Shown piece by piece: positions 12,401 through 23,506 of a stretch of 64,000 bases of DNA. The notes beneath the pieces were generated by a model, which saw only the letters and a list, made by a program, of their open reading frames with translations, did not search any database and was not told the DNA's origin. A program made the position numbers and the translations under genes. The DNA comes from Daphnia carinata (lineage: Eukaryota; Arthropoda; Branchiopoda; Diplostraca; Daphniidae): NCBI RefSeq assembly GCF_022539665.2, contig NC_081340.1, positions 1,984,001 to 2,048,000 on the forward strand. Direction: 5' to 3'. Each line of letters begins with the position of its first letter. The first letter of the stretch is position 1.

Positions 12401-14741
12401 CGCTATCGTTGAGCGTCTTCTTCGATTGACTATTCATTCGCTGTAGGGGAGGTGATCGCCGAAAAGATGTGGAGGTATTTATACGAGGCAAAGTGGCAAA
12501 GGGGTCGGTATTGAATTTGATTTTTTTGATTCCTCCATTTTTGGATTGATCGGAATCGGCTGAAACAACCAAAAACGTTTCGATGCCTAGTTTTGCAAGG
12601 TACGCGTCACGCCTCTTCCCATTGCCTGGTTCGAACCGATAGGCACTGCCCAATAGGTTCTTTGTTGCCATGGAAATGTGGATCCCTCTAAAGTAGGCAA
12701 GTAGACACAAATATTGGTTGGTATCTCCACAAAGACAGCCGCAGGTGTGAATTAACCAACATGACCTCTTGGCTAATGGGTTTTTGATTATCTTTAGCAT
12801 TGAGCCTGTTTTTCTTTGTGTAAACAACTGACATCGTGAGACAAACGAGGATAAAACACGTACGGCGACTCAAGCTACCGTGTTGTATCTAGCTTATTCT
12901 TTACGTACCCTGCTATTCCTGATTGTTCCATGTGATTGGCGATGGTAACGTCACGGGACCAGATGTCAAACTGCCACTTACGAAGACCGATTAACCCGCT
13001 GATAACGCTGCCGCTATGTACGCCGATCCGCATGTCTACATCCACTTGGTGATCCTCTCTAATCTTATCGAGAATTCGTTTTTATGGTTGGTTTTTCTTC
13101 AAAAAATTATTCAGGATTTGTGTTAAATATCATAAGCTAGCTTAAAGTAAAACCAACGTCATTGTACGCAAACATCAGGTGGGGATGTTACCTAACTTGG
13201 CGGATTATTTCAATCATCTTGAAACCCATTTCTACGCAGTTTTTGGCGTGGTCAGATGTCGAGTCAGGGATCCCAGATACGCAGTAGTAACAATCGCCTA
13301 AGATTTTGATCCTTAAGCAATCGTTTTCCTGTCAACATGGTTTTAATCAGTTTAAATATGAAACGCAAGGAATTAAATTTTTATGAGTTTATTACCCGTG
13401 CAGCTTCGTCGAATTTGCCAAACAATTCATTCAGTAGAGAAACGAGGCTGCCTGAAGGAAGTGCTGAAGTCAGTGGAGTAAAATTGACAATGTCGGCATA
13501 GAGGACACTGACTTCCGGATGTGTTTCGACGTGCAGAGTGCTGGTACGAAACACAAACTAAGCGATTGAATGATTATACTAATAGGTATGATATTCTATC
13601 AAACGCCGAGCGTTCAACTTACTCAAATGGCCTCCTTGATGAAGGCGATGATTTTTGTTTGATCATCTGTTGAACTTCTTCTCGGATGGCCGTACCCACG
13701 TCATGCGCGATATGCTTGGGTAAGATGGACAACATGAGCTGTTCTTCTTGACTCTTTTCGTAGTCCAATTTGATGGTTGATTCGATACATCGGCGTCGAT
13801 CGAGAAAGACTCGTCTTAATGTAGTCTCGTTTAGACATTTGGTGAAAATGCCGAACACGTTAGCTGTCAAGTAGAAGGCAACGTCTGCTACGATCATGGC
13901 AATGTTAATTCCGTGATCCGTTGTCCAGATCCTTGTTTGGAACAACAACACCGATGCTATCACATGAACAATCCCAACAGTCAAGCCGATCAATATGGCC
14001 ACACGAAAAGATGCGATTGGTAGTAGGTTGTAAACGGCCAAGATCGTGTAGAGAGCGGCCGGTATATGAAAGACGATTTCTATCATCAGAAATTAGTAGA
14101 AAACATCACATTTATCTGAACAGTGAAAGTTCTTGACTCACCTTCACTTGAATGAGTTTCATTTTGTTTGGCGAACCAGAGATATAGACCAATATCAACC
14201 GTGACGAGAAGGAATGCCAAGGTAAGTGCCATCAGTAAGTGTAGAAAACGGTATTTTTTGAAATGCTCTTCTCTGTAAGCCACGTAGTAGAATAGACATG
14301 CTGTCAACAGGAGTACCAAATGTCCAATAATTTCTGGAACGGCTTTCGATTCGTCGTCCACGTTGAATATAAGCAATAAAATGATAAAAATAACGCTCAG
14401 GAAGATCTGTAGGAGTAAAAAAGCTTTAAAATCCACATGCATGAGCCGCTGCTGATAACGGTCGTAAAGTATTTCCAAGTCTTTATTCTTGAACCGTTTC
14501 TATAAAAAAAAAAATAGTTAATCAAATGTTAAACGTATGAATTTAAAAAAAATAGTACTCGCAAATCGGTGAGCTTCCACATGTAAGCGTCTTGGCCGTT
14601 GGATGAAGATGCGGAAGTGATGGAAGGTGGTCTCAGTGAGTGGATACTGGACCGAGCAACAAGTTCCATTCCTCTCACCGTTAGTATTGTTTCCATGTCA
14701 TTATTGTTACTATTGGGGATATCAGTGATACTGTCCCTCAT
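9490..14741 (-). CDS. Transmembrane adenylyl cyclase
   Basis: Makes cAMP from ATP at the plasma membrane, normally under G-protein control. The domain order is textbook for the class: a short cytosolic N-terminus (14741-14559), a first membrane block (14499 to about 13800), C1 catalytic half (about 13560-12910), C1b linker (12687-12290), second membrane block (about 11880-10930), and C2 (about 10650-9490). C1 has [14 protein letters not shown] and ILGDCYYC, keeping both metal-binding Asp. C2 has [17 protein letters not shown] with the adenine-contacting Lys, then [18 protein letters not shown] with the Asp, Asn and Arg of the active site; this marks adenylyl rather than guanylyl specificity. 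C2 ends in [10 protein letters not shown], followed by a short acidic tail. There are many short introns. Subtype was not assigned. The N-terminal exon is open back to an acceptor at about 14774, so an upstream coding exon is possible. Confidence 0.9.
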
Positions 14742-15971
14742 GGTGAATGAAGGATGTTGACCTTTTTGAGGGCTGTAAAAATTTGAGGTATTAGTGATAA
14801 ATTCTAAAACAAAATTCCAGCTGCCATTTTGTCAGGATTAACACGACTGACCGCTTATTCAAAAGAAAAAAAAAAGAATATTCTAATATTCGGTTACATC
14901 TAACATTTGGTGATAACATTACAAACTCTGTAAATACGATGCACAAATTCCTTCTGAATTTTCCACGGAACACTTCTTTGCATATAACAGCAGTCAATCC
15001 TAGCTTGCGTGTGTACCCTGTAATCCTCAACGACCATATACAGACTGAGGTGAAATTTTTCGCGGGATGGTTCTAATCCTTAATTGTGACGCTTAATCGT
15101 TTAGGGCCAGTTCCCACAGAGTTACAACGACCACGTCTACAACCGACAAATCCAAATTGTTGACATTTTAACTGAAATACGTGCAGGTAGTCGCAACACG
15201 ATAACGTAATAAAGATTAGGGCATCGCCTTAATTATTTTTGTGTGTGGATATTTGGGGCCTTGGAAGGCCTTTTACTACCAGTCCAGGAGACAAGTCCTT
15301 TTTTGTTTGTTACCACATCTATCACTACGCTGGCTTTGGATCGGATGAAGCATACATGTGCTTTGAAAGAAATTAGGCAAGAGAGGTCTTACCCAATCAC
15401 AGCCAAACGAAACCGGGCAAATATTTCTGGAAGAAAGTCATGCGCCTAGCCACTGGAAAAAAAAAATTCACAAATAATAAATTCAAAAAAATTTTTTAAA
15501 AAAGCATGGACGACTTCTAAAGCTATGATTCACGCGTGAAACTGATGATACTGACGCTTTTCTGCTACAAGTTACTAAAGACCACTTGTTGGCGGGCGCA
15601 AACGATCTGCAACTGCAGGACTTGAATGTCTTAAGATCCTTTAGTGGGACGTCTCTGAATGTACTACCACTATCTACTCAAAGATAAGACCTAAAGCAAA
15701 AAAATAAAAAATAAAAAAAAAGGTGATTTGATCTTATCACAAACCTCTTTTTTTATTTATCTTTTTAAGAAGGAAAGCTGAAAGTTGTAATTAGTACAAG
15801 AATGCCTAATCATTCGGAATTTCGTGTTCGTTCTCTCACCTTCCACATTTTTTCCCGTCACCGTCCATGACATTCTAACCGAATTTCAAAAGATTAATCA
15901 AGCAATATTAAACAGAGGTTGGAATAACAGAGAACCAAATAGGAGTTTAACGGGTGCTTATGATATCAATA
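14742..15971. other. Intergenic between adenylyl cyclase 5' end and importin-4 3' end
   Basis: A splice acceptor (TTTTTACAG, minus strand) just above 14774 points to an upstream, probably non-coding, exon of the cyclase. The remainder is AT-rich with poly-A tracts near 15700 and nothing recognisable. A short plus-strand open frame at 15243-15449 has no domain and is not called. Confidence 0.5.
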
Positions 15972-18900
15972 TCAAGCCAAAACTTCTTTCAACTTAAGCT
16001 GCACTTCAGCTGGAAGGGCCGCTGCCCAACCGTTGTACAGATCAGAAAAACCGGATGCAATGTTGCCCATCAATTCGTTAATCATTGGTTTTTGCTCTAC
16101 GAAAATAACATTTTATTAGAGCGTATCAATAAGCATTAAAATTTTACAGGAAGTTACCTGGCTGTAGCTCTTGTTGTGTTGCCATCGTCAATATCACGTT
16201 CATGATTTGAGGAAGGTGTGACACGAATAGAGGATGTCCGTTTTGGAACAAGAAGAGGAAGCATTTGAGCACCGAAGAGTTCTCGTGAAAGTCTTCACGC
16301 AACGGCAGGTGACTCATCAACACGGGGAACACCTGTCCAAATGCGAAAAGCGGGTGAGAAGACACCATCAAAACAAGTTTTTAATTGCTCATTAATTACC
16401 TGGTCCATTGGTACGGCACTCATATTGACGATTATCAGGCGAGTAATTGCAGCGCAAATATTGTCTAACGCGAGTGGATTATCTTCGCGCGACACAGCGG
16501 TCGACAGGAACTGAAGAATTTGCGGATAATTTCTAACGCAAAATAAAAAATTACAAAATAATAGGCAACAAGATAAAGAATTTTAAAACATGAATTGAAG
16601 ATATAGAAGGAAGGACTTACGGGAAAAGTAGTTCTCGACCATGAAGGACCAGCTCTCCCAATCCGAAAACGGAATTGTTGCGTACTTCGCTATCCGAATC
16701 GCGCATCAGGGTAGTAAACGCAGTGTACAGATGCGGTACAAACGGTTCCAAAACGCCATCAAGTGGTTCCATGCAAACAGCCAGCACGCCGGCGCTGAAC
16801 GACTTTTCCGCAATAGTGCAATTCTTTTTCTACAGATCACAAAGTTTTACCAACGGGAGCGTTAAACTTTAAATAATGTAAGCTATCTACCGTTCTCTGA
16901 AGGATAGATGGCAGAAGTCCAGCAAAATACGGCGCAAATTCTTGGGGCGTCATGGCACTGCCCAGGGCAGGTAAAACATCCCCGGCGTACTCTATTAGCT
17001 TCTCGCTAGCTTCCGAGTCTGGATCTTCTGGGTCATCCTCTTCTTCATTGCTTTCTTCAGCTTGTTCCATCATTTGGCATTGAGTCTGAATCAAGCATCT
17101 CATTAAGATCTTTCAGTATTTAAATTGAGGAATTCCATACCGATTTGCTAAACACGTTCTTAATGCACATCAACACCGCATCCAAATGGCCCTGGGATTT
17201 AATGACAAGACCTTTCAACTCCTTCAAAAGTTCCGTTAGGCAATCGAGCGCTCCATTAACGACATCTATCTCAGAATCTGTGTGGATGGCTTCCGAGAGT
17301 TTAGGAATGAGAACGGCCAGTGCTGCCAAACAAGCTACAGAAAAACAAACCACATTAAGAACATGGAATTTTAAAATTCAAATTAAATACAAACCTTCCT
17401 CTCCGTTAGGTTGTTTGCCTATGCAGATTGTAAATTGAGTTAGTGAAGATAGCGCAGCTCGTCTTATGTCTTCGTGACCGTAATCGACTAGTTTATAGAT
17501 AGGCCCGCTGCACTGTTCCACGTAAGAGATAAACGGCCCTCTATTATGCAACAGGGAAAACACATATAAGCTGATGGACATAACAAACGTAATATTAAAA
17601 TACCTTGCTTGAAGAGCCAATTCCCGAAGGGCAAGACATGCTTCTTCTTTTTCTTCCAAATATGCATTTTCAACCGTGTAGCCAGCTACGTCGCTCTCAT
17701 CATCATCCTCCTCATTGTCCATGGGTGAGACGTCTTCGTCATCGTCAAGTAGGTCACCAGCAGGAAACGCTGATTCGTCGTCATCATCTTTCAATTGAGC
17801 AGTAACGCCTTCATTGCTCTCGACAGCTTTCATTAGCAAAGGAACAATGACGGGTAAGGCAGCAGCCATGTCGTCTTTCAGTACGCAAGAAAGCGAGGCA
17901 AATACCCCGTACGCGCATTTCCGCAAATCAGGATCGTCTTTGCCTTGGACTAGGGTAAGTGTAAAATGAAGACATTCTTCAGCAAATGGCCGGAAGGTTT
18001 GCTCGCCGATCGTTCGGGCAATTACGCCCAACGTATCTAAAATTTAAAACGACGATTTTCGACATTGAGTTTTTTGAGGAAAAGATAATCAAAATATTAC
18101 CTAGGGCTTGAACCTGTAGCGGCATTTCTTCCGGTGTCAACTGCCCGCTCAGATAGACTTTCAAATACTCCATGACGCGACCAAAGTATGGAACCATGGC
18201 TTTGCCAACCGCGTTCGCTATTGTAATAATATCAGGGAAGATGTTACTATAAATACCAAAACACAAATCTTTTGGCTTTTACCAGTGGCACCAACGGCAC
18301 TAAGGGCCAGTTCCTTGACGTGAAAAGGATAGGCTGGATTCAGAGCAGCGAAAAAATGATCCATTAGAGAGGGAACGAAGGGAATAAGTTTTTCCTCCAT
18401 AGTTTCGCAAAACGTTTCTAAGGCATAGAAGACGCGATCGATGCAACGGGGCACTTTTTGTCCACTGGCTAAGCTGTTGCAAGTGGCCGACAAATATTCA
18501 AAAAGGACGGGCAGGATGTCGTTGGCGTATTTGTCAATGTCGGGTTGGAGGTGTTCAGAAAACTGGCCAACTGCATAGAGAGCAGCATTACGCACGTAAG
18601 CTTGGGGATGTTTGATGCCATTGCAGACACACTGAACAAAAGCCGGCAAATACTTTGTTCGAATATGCTCCGCACAGCCCTCCGCGACGACGGCTAAGGC
18701 CGTGTACGCCGCTTGGTGGGAACGAATATCAGATCCTATAAAAATACAATTACTACAAATTTCTTTAAAACTTTTTTTTGTACACTTAGCACCTTTGAAA
18801 GCCGGCTCAGCCCACTGAAGCAAAGGTGTAATCACCTTGTCGGGCGGCAAGTGCAGAGCCATCTCGTTCAGTGTTTGGGCAGCTACAATGCACGGCTTAC

Positions 18901-20112
18901 TAGACTCGACCTGATCGTCTTCATCGTCGTCTTCCTCTTCTTCGTCCGCTTCCGCCATCAACACGAAAAGTGTTTGCAGGATTGGACTGACTAGTTTGTT
19001 CTTAATCATTGACTGTAAAATAACGAATTGATTATCAGATGAAGTTGGAATGACATATTAACGAAGTAAAATAAACAGTAAGGGTACCTTTTTCTTTAGT
19101 CTCGCCAGAGTTGCAATAAAGTTCAAAGCTCTAATACGAATGCTGTCGTCCAAGTCCTTCTTAGAAGCAATCTCTAAGCAAAGTTCCGCAACTGCTTTCA
19201 GATGAGGTGCCAACAGTGAAACTTCAGTTTCCAAAAGCTCTTCCCAGATTTCCATAAGGTTAACTGCTTTAGCTCCATCATTATGGACCAAATTCTTCAC
19301 TACGACCAAAACTTTGGGGATGAGCGGCTGAATCATCGTCTAGTTGACGGAAATGGGTCAGTTTGTTAAAAGGATAATATAAATTGGAGAACTATAACTT
19401 ACAGCCTCTTCAGTGCCGATGTACGGAATCAAGTTTTTGAGTGTCATTCCGGCATAGTATGCATAACCAACGTTAGAATCTTGCAAAGCTGAATGGAATA
19501 TAGAAATGAAGGGTTTCAGAAACACCTTGAGCTCTTCACCAGCTGAATCGGCCACAATGCTCAAGAGATACAATCCCAATTCTTTCTCATTAGGTTTTCC
19601 TTGGCAGCACAGCTGTTGAATAAACGTCAGTAATTCAGGCCATTTTCTGTCAGCCAATTCATGTTGTGCTATAGATGCAATAACTTGTGCAGCTGCATTT
19701 CGTACACTAGTCTCAGGCTCGCGGGTAAGAGCATCTAAAAGTCCCGACTTAATGCTGAAAGAAACAATAAATTAATGTAATTAATAAAGAACAAGCCATT
19801 ATCATTTTCTTACCTGTGTTTGAAGTCGAGTGTGAGTTTTTCCCAATGATAATACTTAGCCAATCTTTTTCTCAATAAGACAAGGGCATATTGTCTAATT
19901 TGGGGGCTAGGGGAATACTTTCCAATATGAAGTAATGTCGGGCAAATGGTCGGACGTTTAAGTGCCTCTTTTAGTTCAGCTGTACCCTGAAGATCGAAAG
20001 GCAAATGAAATATGGCACGTCATTTTGGAAGTGTATCGGATTAAATTACCGTTTTAATAGATTCATTATCCGGTTCCAAAACCTTTGCTAGAATTTCATC
20101 TACAGAACTCAT
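15972..20112 (-). CDS. IPO4: Importin-4 (karyopherin beta family)
   Basis: Nuclear import receptor built of HEAT repeats. IPO4 is known for carrying histone H3/H4 and ribosomal proteins through nuclear pores in a Ran-dependent way. The protein starts MSSVDEILAKVLEPDNESIK and continues with an importin-beta N-terminal region including SPQIRQYALVLLRKRL (near 19880). Further marks are an acidic loop (EADEEEEDDDEDD, near 18930), VRNAALYAVGQFSEHLQPDI (near 18550), a second acidic stretch leading into GYTVENAYLEEKEEAC (near 17650), and a C-terminus ending LKEVLA. The order of these blocks and the 'SGYSVENA'-type motif match IPO4 rather than IPO5. There are about a dozen exons with introns mostly under 80 bp. 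The ATG at 20112 is chosen because homologues start at the equivalent place; the frame is open for a further 62 codons upstream, without supporting similarity. The next gene upstream is PLRG1 on the same strand. Confidence 0.93.
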
Positions 20113-20460
20113 GGCGGCCTTATGATAGAGCGAACGAAGAACTGTAGAGGAAGGACACGGCTCAAGCTCTGAACACGAAACACACGTGTTACGTGGGGCA
20201 GCCGACAGCAGAGACCAGACCACTGGGAATTCTAGGGCGGTAACCGGGAAGGGACTAAACTGAACTGCAAACGCAAGAGCGAGACGATAATCGATCATTT
20301 ATTAAAGCAATTACTCAATCATTTGAATAAAATTTCATCATAGATTGTTAGATTTTTACGTACTTGAAAATTAAAACGTAATTAATTGGAGAACGGGATT
20401 CAGATGTTATGAAGTGAAGCCGGAAAATGGTATGGGTATCATCATCAGCATTTGTTACCC

Positions 20461-20525
20461 TTTTTCCCGCCTGTAATTTTGATGTTTTTCCCGCCTATAA
20501 CTTTGATGTTTTTCCCGCCTAAACG
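20461..20525. promoter_or_regulatory. Three tandem E2F-type sites upstream of importin-4
   Basis: A 24-bp unit repeats 2.7 times, starting at 20461, 20485 and 20509. Each unit opens with TTTTTCCCGCC, which contains an exact match to the E2F consensus TTTSSCGC. The array sits about 350-400 bp upstream of the IPO4 start codon. Seen: the repeat and motif match. Inferred: proliferation-linked control of the neighbouring promoter. Confidence 0.6.
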
Positions 20526-21066
20526 TTACATTTTGAAAACAGCTGTTTTTATTAATCGAACGACGTACTGTAACCCTAATTGTAAAATGGTAGGTTTTAA
20601 TTCCACCTGACCCTAATTCCGATATTTCTAAAATATTTTTGGCATGTTGATTGGTCTTATTATTATTATTATTAGCTTACTGCGGAAATGGCTTTGTGTT
20701 TCGGTTAAAGGTGACCAAATTTTATAGTTAGGGCAATTTTGTTGCAAAAAGCGATTTTTCTTAATTTATTTCATAGTAATAGTATGAGTAACATAGTCTT
20801 CAATAGTTGTCAGCAGATTATTACTCGTCATTCCCAATTACTTAAGTAAATCACTAGTACCGTTTCTTTTTGATCACAAAGCTAATGGTATAAAAAAAAA
20901 CCATAGCACCAGAAAATCTAGAATATTTACGATTTTATTTTGGAATGACTTATGCTAATCTTAAAGCAAATTAACTCCATCGTGAAGTATTGAAATAATG
21001 GCACTTAGTTTTCCTATAAACATAGCTTAAAAAATCAATTTATTGTACGGGACAGACAAAAACGGA
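20526..21066. other. Intergenic between importin-4 5' flank and PLRG1 3' end
   Basis: AT-rich sequence with a short ATT repeat near 20660. It probably includes the PLRG1 3' UTR near its right end. Nothing else was recognised. Confidence 0.5.
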
Positions 21067-23066
21067 TCAGTAACGACGCCGTTTCAACAAGTCGGGTTTC
21101 CAGTTGATGGGGTGAGTCTCTTCATTGGCTTCGTCGTCTTCTTTATAGATCTTGATCGTTTTATCTGCCTCGGTCGTGATGAGACGAGAGCCACTGTGGT
21201 CGAATGTCATGGCGAACACTCCTGCTTCGCTGTCCATCGAACCAGGTTGCACAGGAGCCTTTTGTGTTTTAAGAAGAAGATCAATGAAAAAAAAAGATGG
21301 CGGGGGAAATCATCATCAATCGTTACCTGAGTACGCTGGAAGTTGTAGCCAGTCTTGAAATCCCAAAAATGCATTGATCCGTTATCAGCTCCCGATACCA
21401 TGACGTTGTCGGCATTGATAGCAAGGCAGTTGAGGATGGCATTGTGACCCGAAAGATTCTGAATGAATTTGCCTTCCGGACACTTCCACTGCTTTATGTT
21501 GTCGGGAGAGGCAGAGGCGAACATGTACCTGTGATGAAGAATTAATTTAAATCGTTAATCAAATCATTTCAGCAGACAAAACGTTTTTTTTTACAAGTTG
21601 GGGTGCATAGCCACTGCTCGGACACTTTTTTTGTGATTCGTTAAGGTGGCCATAGACTTGCCAGCCGCCAAATCCCACAGTCGAATAGTGCTATCATGGC
21701 TGCTAGTAATAATCTATACAATGAAATAAAATTTTAGCGAGGACAAAAAAAAAAATTGGAAAGATTATAAACTAAATACCTGAGGCTCTGCTGCTTGACA
21801 AACAACTGAGGCTACGGTATTGGTATGACCAGTTAGAGTGTGGATGTTTGCTTTTGTTCTCATATCCCAAACCCTGGCAGTTGAATCACGACCGCAAGTT
21901 ACTAGAACATCAATTGTCGGATGCAGGGCCATACTGTAGACAGCGCTTAAGTGGCCGTGATAATGTCGAATAACCTGAAAAGAAAAGTATTCAAATTATT
22001 ATTTTAGATACAAAACAAAATGAATTTCTGTGGCTACTTTGTTGTATTCAAGATCCCAGCATTTCACCTGCCGATCTTCACCGGCACTGAAGAGGTAGGG
22101 ATGTCTAGGGCTGACTTGAAGGGCACGGACGGTACTAACGTGACCCGTTAGGGAAAGTTTTAGTTTACCAGTAGCTAAATCCCAAATCTGTAAAAATACA
22201 GAAAGGAATGTGCTTATTGCTGAGACATAATTTAATCACAGAGTAATACAACCTTAATAACTCTGTCTGCAGATCCTGTGCAAAACCATTCATTAGTGGG
22301 GTCAACAGCAACACATCTTACCCAACCAATGTGGCCACTGATAACTCGACAGAGTTTCCAGGGTGGATGCCACTGTGGCTTAGGCATAGTAGGAGCTTTA
22401 CGGGTAACCAGTGACTGTGTGCTGTTGTTCGTCGGGCCACCTAATGGGTTCTACTTTTAAGAAAACCGAACAAAAAATTTATCTTTTTTAGCAGTGATAC
22501 CTGTGGCATAACCTGGGATTCCAACGGCTGATATATTTGCAGAAGCTTGTGGCAACTGGTGGCTAGGAGTTCCAGAAGGTATAAGAGCCAATGATTGGGT
22601 TGCCTCTCCATCTTGCTCTGACAACAACCATTTAGGTACATAAAACAAACTAGATGACTTTAAAAATACCTGATTTGTTTGTTAATGCAAGAGGTCCTCC
22701 AGGGTAATTTGTTGGAAGACCAGTCTTTCTAGCTATCTCCTGTTGTTTCGTGACCAGCTCTACAATGGGGCCATATGTGTCTTTAGCTTTTGATGACCTC
22801 CACGCAGACACTCTGAGAACAAAACAAACAAAATTTAAGTTCTTTCTTCTTAACAACATAGTTTATTGAAGGAAAAATAACATACGCTTTGGGGTCGAGA
22901 GGAGGTAGACCACCTTCTTCTGACAGAAACATGTCGTGGGTTCTCTTCAATGAACGAAACACTAGCGTATGCACTGAATGTTTCTGTATATCCTGTAAAC
23001 ACAACAAAAAATGGTTACATTTTACAATAACTATTTTCTTATTTATTTCAAATTTACCTCTCCCAT
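21067..23066 (-). CDS. PLRG1: Pleiotropic regulator 1, WD40 spliceosome protein
   Basis: WD40 component of the CDC5L/Prp19 (NineTeen) complex, needed for spliceosome activation in the nucleus. A tiny first coding exon encodes Met-Gly-Glu (23066-23058). It is followed by the hallmark [18 protein letters not shown] (near 22960), a low-complexity linker, and [20 protein letters not shown] (near 22350) leading into seven WD repeats down to 21067. Clear repeat ends include [40 protein letters not shown] and [20 protein letters not shown]. The C-terminus [10 protein letters not shown] closely follows the vertebrate protein. There are about nine short introns. Its start faces the PHF3/DIDO1-type gene across about 440 bp, suggesting a shared promoter. 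Confidence 0.96.
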
Positions 23067-23506
23067 GATTGTTTATAAACGGTAATAACGAAATCGAATC
23101 GCAATTTGCATGAGGTATACTACCGGCGTCGTCTAACGTGTTGATATCATCACCATCTATACGGGAAAACTAGTTGGTTCACGCATCAAACATTAGATGG
23201 CATAACAACACGCGTTGGAAGCGTCAGTCTCATCAACCGGCAACATGGCAAATCGACTCAAAATGGCGACCAGCCATGAGTATTTTTCGGCTTGGTGTTT
23301 ATGTGTATTGTGATGCCAATTACAAGTTTAAAGTTTGTCAACAAATACATTTTGGCCTGTGTTTAGAACCTTCAACGAAGTGCCGTTTTAGTACTATTGT
23401 TTGAACTTCACCAGTGGGCCGTTCCAAATTGGCCAGTGAGTGACTCGCTCAGGATAACTCGTTTACTGACATTTAAAAATAAGTATCACAGATATTTGGT
23501 AACAGC
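23067..23506. promoter_or_regulatory. Probable bidirectional promoter, PLRG1 / PHF3-DIDO1 gene
   Basis: 440 bp separate the two divergent start codons. The segment is moderately G+C rich compared with other spacers and has no recognisable gene, so it should contain both transcription starts. No TATA box stands out. This role is inferred from position. Confidence 0.6.

Noticed and set aside
9490-14741. Annotation as a guanylyl cyclase
   Set aside because: Two membrane blocks with two different catalytic halves, and the C2 Lys and Asp that recognise adenine are present.
20113-20298. Possible 62-residue N-terminal extension of importin-4
   Set aside because: The frame is open, but homologues start at the equivalent of the ATG at 20112 and the extension shows no conserved sequence.
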